Shown in pieces: positions 14,428 to 18,256 of a stretch of DNA of 18,256 nucleotides; positions within the stretch are counted from its first letter, which is position 1; every line of letters starts with the position of its first letter. The position numbers and the translations under genes were made by a program. The notes beneath the pieces were generated by a model that saw only the letters and a list, made by a program, of their open reading frames with translations, was not told the DNA's origin and ran no database searches. The stretch lies in NCBI GenBank assembly GCA_964511535.1, contig CAZEFW010000181.1, positions 1 through 18,256 of the forward strand, given 5' to 3'. The stretch comes from CAZCFB01 sp964511535 (GTDB taxonomy: Bacteria; Myxococcota_A; Polyangia; GCA-2747355; CAZCFB01).

Positions 14428-15804
14428 TCAAATGGTGGAGGCGAGGCGGTCGAGGATCTCCAGGATCTCGTCGGTCTTCTGCCGCATGAGGGCCTCGTCG
14501 CCGCGGGACTCCACGTTGAGCCGCACCACCGGCTCGGTGTTGGACATGCGCAGGTTGAAGCGCCAGTCGGCGAACTCGAAGCTCACGCCGTCAACCTCCT
14601 CCGTCCTGTCGCACAGGGGCCCGTACTTGGCCTGCACCTCGGCCAGGGCCGCCGGCGCGTCGGCGACCTGGCGGTTGATCTCCCCGGAGGCGGGGAAGCG
14701 CCGCATGCGCTCGCTCACCAGCTCGGACAGGCTCTTGCCCGTCTCGCTCACGGCCTCTGCAACCTGCAGCCACGGGATCATGCCGCTGTCGCAGTAGGAG
14801 AAGCGCTTGAAGTAGTGGTGGGCCGACATCTCGCCGCCGTACACCGCGTCCTCCTGGCGCATGCGCTCCTTGATGAACGCGTGGCCCGATTTGGTCTGCA
14901 CCGCCTGTCCGCCAGCCGCCTCCACCACCTCCACGGTGTTCCAGGTCAGCCGCGGGTCATGGATGATCTTGCAGCCCGGCTCGCGCTTGAGCGCCTGCTG
15001 GGCCAGCAGCCCCACGATGTAGTAGCCCTCGATGAAGCCGCCGTTCTCGTCGAACAGGAAGCAACGATCGAAGTCGCCGTCCCAGGCCACGCCCAGGTCG
15101 GCGCCGTGCTCCTTGACGGCGTTGGCGGTGATGTCCCGGTTGTCCGGCAGCAGCGGATTGGGCACGCCGTTGGGGAAGTTTCCGTCCGGCTCCCACAGGA
15201 CCTTGACCACCTCGAAGGGCAGCCGGGGCAGCAGCGCGTCCAGGGCCGGGCCAGCGCAGCCGTTGCCCGGGTTGAGCACCACCTTCAGCGGCTTGAGCGC
15301 GTCCACGTCCACGAAGGAGAGCAGGTGCTGCAGGTACTCCTCGCGCAGGTCCACCTCCTTGACCTGGCCCGGAGAGGCTGCGGCAGAGAAGCCGCCTCGC
15401 AGCACCTCGGCTTCGATCTCCTTGAGGCCGGTGTCCGCGCTGATGGGCTTGGACTCCTCTCGCACGAACTTGATGCCGTTGTAGTCCATCGGGTTGTGGC
15501 TGGCGGTGACCATGATGCCGCCCGACAGGCCGAGGTGGAAGGTGGCGAAGTAGACCTCTTCAGTGCCGCACTGGCCCAGGAAGACCACCTCCACGCCGCT
15601 GGCGTTGAGGCCCGCTATGACCGCGCGGCTCACCTCGGGCGAGCTGAGGCGGATATCATGCCCGACGCACACGCGCTCGGGCTTGACCACCCGGGCGTAG
15701 GCTTGCCCGATCTTGTGGGCCAGCTCGGTGTCCAGCTCGTCGGGGACCCGACCGCGGAAGTCGTACGCCTTGAAACCGGCAATATGTCCGTCTTTGACCT
15801 TCAT
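14428..15804 (-). CDS. manB: Phosphomannomutase/phosphoglucomutase
   Basis: This 458-residue alpha-D-phosphohexomutase is close in length and pattern to E. coli CpsG/ManB. It converts mannose-6-phosphate to mannose-1-phosphate (possibly glucose-6-phosphate as well) in the cytoplasm. The phosphoserine loop is TASHNPMDYNG with Ser102, the Mg-binding loop DGDFDR at 242-247, the sugar-binding loop GGEMSAHH at 323-330 and the phosphate-binding loop SNTEPVVR at 421-428, all intact and in the expected order. An AGGAGG lies 8 nt before ATG 15804. It follows manC by 96 nt on the same strand, and together they make GDP-mannose from mannose-6-phosphate. Use of glucose cannot be excluded from sequence alone. 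Confidence 0.93.
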   Translation of the reverse strand: MKVKDGHIAGFKAYDFRGRVPDELDTELAHKIGQAYARVVKPERVCVGHDIRLSSPEVSRAVIAGLNASGVEVVFLGQCGTEEVYFATFHLGLSGGIMVTASHNPMDYNGIKFVREESKPISADTGLKEIEAEVLRGGFSAAASPGQVKEVDLREEYLQHLLSFVDVDALKPLKVVLNPGNGCAGPALDALLPRLPFEVVKVLWEPDGNFPNGVPNPLLPDNRDITANAVKEHGADLGVAWDGDFDRCFLFDENGGFIEGYYIVGLLAQQALKREPGCKIIHDPRLTWNTVEVVEAAGGQAVQTKSGHAFIKERMRQEDAVYGGEMSAHHYFKRFSYCDSGMIPWLQVAEAVSETGKSLSELVSERMRRFPASGEINRQVADAPAALAEVQAKYGPLCDRTEEVDGVSFEFADWRFNLRMSNTEPVVRLNVESRGDEALMRQKTDEILEILDRLASTI

Positions 15805-15858
15805 CGAAGGGGCCTCCTGATTGATTCGGCAGGGGTGTTACCAGGGCGCTGCACCGGA

Positions 15859-15886
15859 AGAATAGCCGCTTTGGCCAGCGGGGCAA
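15859..15886 (-). promoter_or_regulatory. Possible promoter upstream of manB
   Basis: On the minus strand TTGCCC (15886-15881) and TATTCT (15864-15859) are separated by 16 nt, a weak sigma70-like arrangement about 55 nt before the manB start. The spacer itself contains a CCGCT/AGCGG hairpin. GGGGC/GCCCC arms at 15880-15892 lie just beyond, close to the end of manC. The region could be a weak attenuator or a secondary promoter; neither is proven. Confidence 0.28.
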
Positions 15887-15900
15887 GGCCCCTGACGCGC

Positions 15901-16986
15901 CTACTTAAGCTCGTCCGGCAGGGCCGCCACCAGCTGCTTGATTGACTCGGTGCTGTCGCGATGGGTCACCAGGGTGACGTTGCCCGAGCGCACCACCACA
16001 AGGTCGTCGACCCCCACCAGGGCCACCACCTGCTCCTGGTCCTCGCAGAAGACCAGGTTGTTCCTGGACTCGTGCACCTCCAGCTCGCCGCGGTGGGCGT
16101 TGCCGTGGGGGTCGGTGGGCAGGTGCTCCTCCAGGGCGAGCCAGCCGCCCACGTCGCTCCAGTTGAAGGTGGAGCCCACGCAGCGGACCTCCCGCGCCTT
16201 CTCCATCACGCCGAAGTCGATGGAGATCTTCTTGATCGGCCGGAAGGCGTCCTTCAGAGCGTCGGCGAAGCCGTCCGTCCCGTCCGCTGGCATCGCCCGC
16301 TTCAGGTGCTTCACGTGATCGGACAGGTTGAGCTCCAGCTCCTCGAGGATGGCGTCGGTGGACCAGATGAACATGCCGCTGTTCCAGTAGAACTCGCCGC
16401 TCTCCAGGTAGCGCTCGGCGGTGACGCGGTCCGGCTTCTCGCGGAAGCGCTTCAGCTGGAAGTGCTGCACCCCCTCGTCGTCCTGCAGCAGGTCGCCCCG
16501 GTGCAGGTAGCCGAAGCCCTCGGCCGGATAGGTGGGCAGGATGCCGATGGTGTACAGCGCCTTGCCCGAAGCCATGGCCCCGCGGGCGGCGGACAGCAGG
16601 GTGCGCTGGAACTGCTCCACCGGCTCGATGAGGTGGTCGGAGGTGAGCACCGCCATGACCGGGTTGCCGAAGCGGGCCTTGCAGATCAGGGCGGCCAGGG
16701 CGACGGCGGCGGCGGTGTCGCGCCGCATGGGCTCGCCGATGACGTTCTCCGCCGGGAGCTCCGGCAGCTGCTCGCGCACCAGCTCCACGAAGCTGGCGCT
16801 GGTGAGCACGAGCACCCGCTCCGGCGGGACGGCGCCCGCGACGCGGTCATAGCTGGCCTGGATCAGCGTGCGCTCGCCGAAGAGCGACAGGAACTGCTTG
16901 GGGCGCGCCTCGGTGCTCATGGGCCAGAAGCGGGTCCCGGCCCCGCCGGCCATGATCACCACCACGAGCTCGGGGTTGTCGGACAT
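15901..16986 (-). CDS. manC: Mannose-1-phosphate guanylyltransferase, single-domain type
   Basis: The 361-residue nucleotidyltransferase makes GDP-mannose from mannose-1-phosphate and GTP in the cytoplasm. The signature GGAGTRFWP is at 14-22 with Lys30 in RPKQFL. EPMRRDTA at 85-92 is close to the usual nucleotide/sugar-binding segment, Asp117 in LTSDH is a likely metal ligand, and FGYL, REKP and WNSGMF (201-206) follow. It lacks the cupin phosphomannose isomerase domain that bifunctional enzymes of about 470 residues carry, so mannose-6-phosphate must come from elsewhere. GGAGG lies 5 nt before ATG 16986. It is the first gene of the minus-strand series and is divergent from the cysteine synthase gene. 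Confidence 0.94.
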   Translation of the reverse strand: MSDNPELVVVIMAGGAGTRFWPMSTEARPKQFLSLFGERTLIQASYDRVAGAVPPERVLVLTSASFVELVREQLPELPAENVIGEPMRRDTAAAVALAALICKARFGNPVMAVLTSDHLIEPVEQFQRTLLSAARGAMASGKALYTIGILPTYPAEGFGYLHRGDLLQDDEGVQHFQLKRFREKPDRVTAERYLESGEFYWNSGMFIWSTDAILEELELNLSDHVKHLKRAMPADGTDGFADALKDAFRPIKKISIDFGVMEKAREVRCVGSTFNWSDVGGWLALEEHLPTDPHGNAHRGELEVHESRNNLVFCEDQEQVVALVGVDDLVVVRSGNVTLVTHRDSTESIKQLVAALPDELK

Positions 16987-17040
16987 TGGGTCCTCCGTGG
17001 GTTCAGCGTTGGGGCGGGAAGGGTAGCACAGGATGAGAAT

Positions 17041-17080
17041 GCCAGAGTGCCAGAATGCCAGAATGCCAGAATGCCAGAAT
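17041..17080 (+). repeat. Octamer tandem repeat, five units
   Basis: One GCCAGAGT unit is followed by four perfect GCCAGAAT units, with a partial GAGAAT before them. The array lies in the divergent spacer between manC and the cysteine synthase gene, just upstream of the candidate promoter of the latter. The same octamer forms the array at 8467-8498. Confidence 0.9.
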
Positions 17081-17093
17081 GGCCCCGGGATTC

Positions 17094-17123
17094 ATGACTT
17101 GTTCGATGTAATTGGTCTAATAT
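17094..17123 (+). promoter_or_regulatory. Possible promoter of the cysteine synthase gene
   Basis: ATGACT (17094-17099) and TAATAT (17118-17123) are spaced by 18 nt in an AT-rich patch that stands out from the GC-rich surroundings. The start codon is 23 nt further on. The match to sigma70 consensus is partial. Confidence 0.4.
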
Positions 17124-17146
17124 GCCGGCCCGACAGGAGGGAGCAC

Positions 17147-18256
17147 ATGCCCGAGCTGGACCTTGATCGCCGCGTACAGGGGCTGCGCCACATGATCGGC
17201 AATACGCCGCTGCTGGCGCTTGAGCTGACGTACCGGGGCGAGCGCCGGACGCTGTTCGCCAAGGCCGAGAACCTGAACATGACCGGCAGCATCAAGGACC
17301 GCATGGCGCTGCACATCATGAAGGAGGCGCTGGTGCGTGGCGCGCTGCAGCCCGGCGGCCTGGTGGTGGAGGCCACCAGCGGTAACACCGGCATCGCCTT
17401 TTCGGCCATCGGCCGGGCGCTGGGTCACCCGGTGGCGATCTACATGCCCAACTGGATGAGCCGGGAGCGCATCGACCTGATCAGCAGCCTCGGTGCGGAG
17501 ATCGTGCTGGTGACCCGGGAGCAGGGCGGCTTCCTCGGCAGCATCGAGCTGGCAGAGCAGCGGGCCGCGCGCACGGACGGCGCGTTCTTGCCGCGGCAGT
17601 TCTCAAACGAGGACAACATCATGGCCCACGCCAGCACCACGGGCCCGGAGATCTGGTGGCAGCTCTGCTTTCACCAGCTGCGCCCGGACGCGTTCGTGGC
17701 CGGCGTGGGCACCGGCGGCACCATCATGGGCGTGGGGCGCTTCCTGCGCGAGAAGAACCCCGGGGTCAAGCTGCACCCGGTGGAGCCGGCCAACTCGCCC
17801 ACGTTGACCACCGGGCACAAGGTGGGCAAGCACCGCATCCAGGGCATCTCGGACGAGTTCATCCCCGCCATCGTGGACCTCGACTACCTCGACGAGGTCG
17901 TGGCGGTGGACGACGGGGACGCCATCCTGATGGCCCAGCTGCTCGCATCGCGCCTCGGCCTCGGCGTGGGGATCTCGTCCGGGGCCAACGTCATCGCCGC
18001 GCTGAAGGTCCAGGAGCAGCTGGGGACGGAGGCGGTGGTGGTCACGGTGCTGCCCGACGACAACAAGAAGTACCTGAGCACCGACCTGCTGCGGGACGAG
18101 CCCGCGGGCGAGGGGTTCCTCACGCCGGATGTGGAGCTGCTGGGCTACCAGGCGGTCAAGCGCGTATGCCACACCTGCTGCGTGCCGGAGGAGTGCGGGC
18201 ACCTGCTGCAGACCGACCTGCCGCGCCACGAGCCGACGCTGCCCCTGTGCCCCAAG
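17147..18256 (+). CDS. PLP-dependent cysteine synthase family protein with Cys-rich C-terminal extension (incomplete)
   Basis: The frame is open for 370 codons to the window edge, so the C-terminus is missing. It is a fold type II PLP enzyme: the PLP lysine is Lys50 in GSIKDR, the substrate loop EATSGNTG spans 75-82, the phosphate-binding GTGGT 188-192, and the pyridine-contact serine lies in GISSGAN (277-278). The segments MSRERIDL, LVTREQG and TTGPEIW resemble CysM-type cysteine synthases, which form cysteine from O-acetylserine and a sulfide donor. The core ends near residue 315. An extension of more than 50 residues then carries Cys341, Cys344, Cys345, Cys350 and Cys368 plus two nearby His, which may bind metal. 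AGGAGG lies 6 nt before ATG 17147. Cystathionine beta-synthase activity is an alternative, and CysK or CysM cannot be settled here. Confidence 0.9.
   Translation, partial: MPELDLDRRVQGLRHMIGNTPLLALELTYRGERRTLFAKAENLNMTGSIKDRMALHIMKEALVRGALQPGGLVVEATSGNTGIAFSAIGRALGHPVAIYMPNWMSRERIDLISSLGAEIVLVTREQGGFLGSIELAEQRAARTDGAFLPRQFSNEDNIMAHASTTGPEIWWQLCFHQLRPDAFVAGVGTGGTIMGVGRFLREKNPGVKLHPVEPANSPTLTTGHKVGKHRIQGISDEFIPAIVDLDYLDEVVAVDDGDAILMAQLLASRLGLGVGISSGANVIAALKVQEQLGTEAVVVTVLPDDNKKYLSTDLLRDEPAGEGFLTPDVELLGYQAVKRVCHTCCVPEECGHLLQTDLPRHEPTLPLCPK

Noticed and set aside
17041..17080. CRISPR array
   Set aside because: Units are only 8 bp and directly adjacent with no unique spacers, and no cas gene is nearby.
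17603..18229. 208-codon minus-strand open frame at the right edge
   Set aside because: It is antisense to the cysteine synthase, which shows all family motifs and a good ribosome-binding site.

Overview
The window is high-GC DNA (roughly two thirds G+C, judged by eye) and reads like a scaffold from a deltaproteobacterial/Myxococcota-type genome. The pointers are many predicted secreted lipoproteins, a huge cysteine-repeat protein ending in VCBS and CARDB domains, a Lys/Pro/Asp-rich lipoprotein linker, a rhodanese-ferritin fusion and a VKOR-DsbA fusion. This placement is inference; no rRNA or other marker gene is present. A run of exactly 100 Ns at 87-186 marks a scaffold gap.

Left block (1-4399). 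The N gap is flanked by two identical 55-bp hairpin-rich repeats. Four minus-strand genes follow, read from right to left: a rhodanese/ferritin-like fusion (4399-3524), a 500-aa protein with a C-terminal zincin motif HExxHxxGxxDE (3502-2000), an unrecognised 376-aa protein (1962-832), and a small exported, probably beta-barrel, protein (832-245). Gaps are 21 and 37 nt, then a TGATG overlap, so they look like one transcription unit.

Middle block (4400-10293). A G-rich divergent spacer with a G-quadruplex consensus leads into a 1278-aa plus-strand lipoprotein candidate (4608-8444). It has 22 six-cysteine repeats, about eight DxDxDG (VCBS/FG-GAP) repeats and a CARDB domain. It is followed by a phospholipase D-like lipoprotein (8553-10064). 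The reading frame of that gene breaks at a T6 run, and a clear CBM20 starch-binding domain continues in the -1 frame to 10267. The T run also forms a canonical -1 slippery heptamer, so the break could be a sequencing indel, a real mutation or programmed frameshifting.

Right block (10291-18256). A five-gene minus-strand series starts with the GDP-mannose precursor genes manC (16986-15901) and manB (15804-14428). It continues with a Cys-containing lipoprotein (14367-13507), a VKOR-DsbA disulfide-forming fusion (13501-12272) and a polytopic GT-C-like membrane protein (12255-10291). A working idea is that this series supplies mannose and disulfide bonds to envelope proteins, possibly including the cysteine-repeat protein. 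Divergent from manC is a PLP-dependent cysteine synthase (17147 to the window edge, incomplete) with a Cys-rich C-terminal extension.

An octamer tandem repeat (GCCAGAAT-type) occurs in two separate intergenic spaces, at 8467-8498 and 17041-17080. I saw no tRNA, rRNA, CRISPR array, insertion sequence or phage gene.
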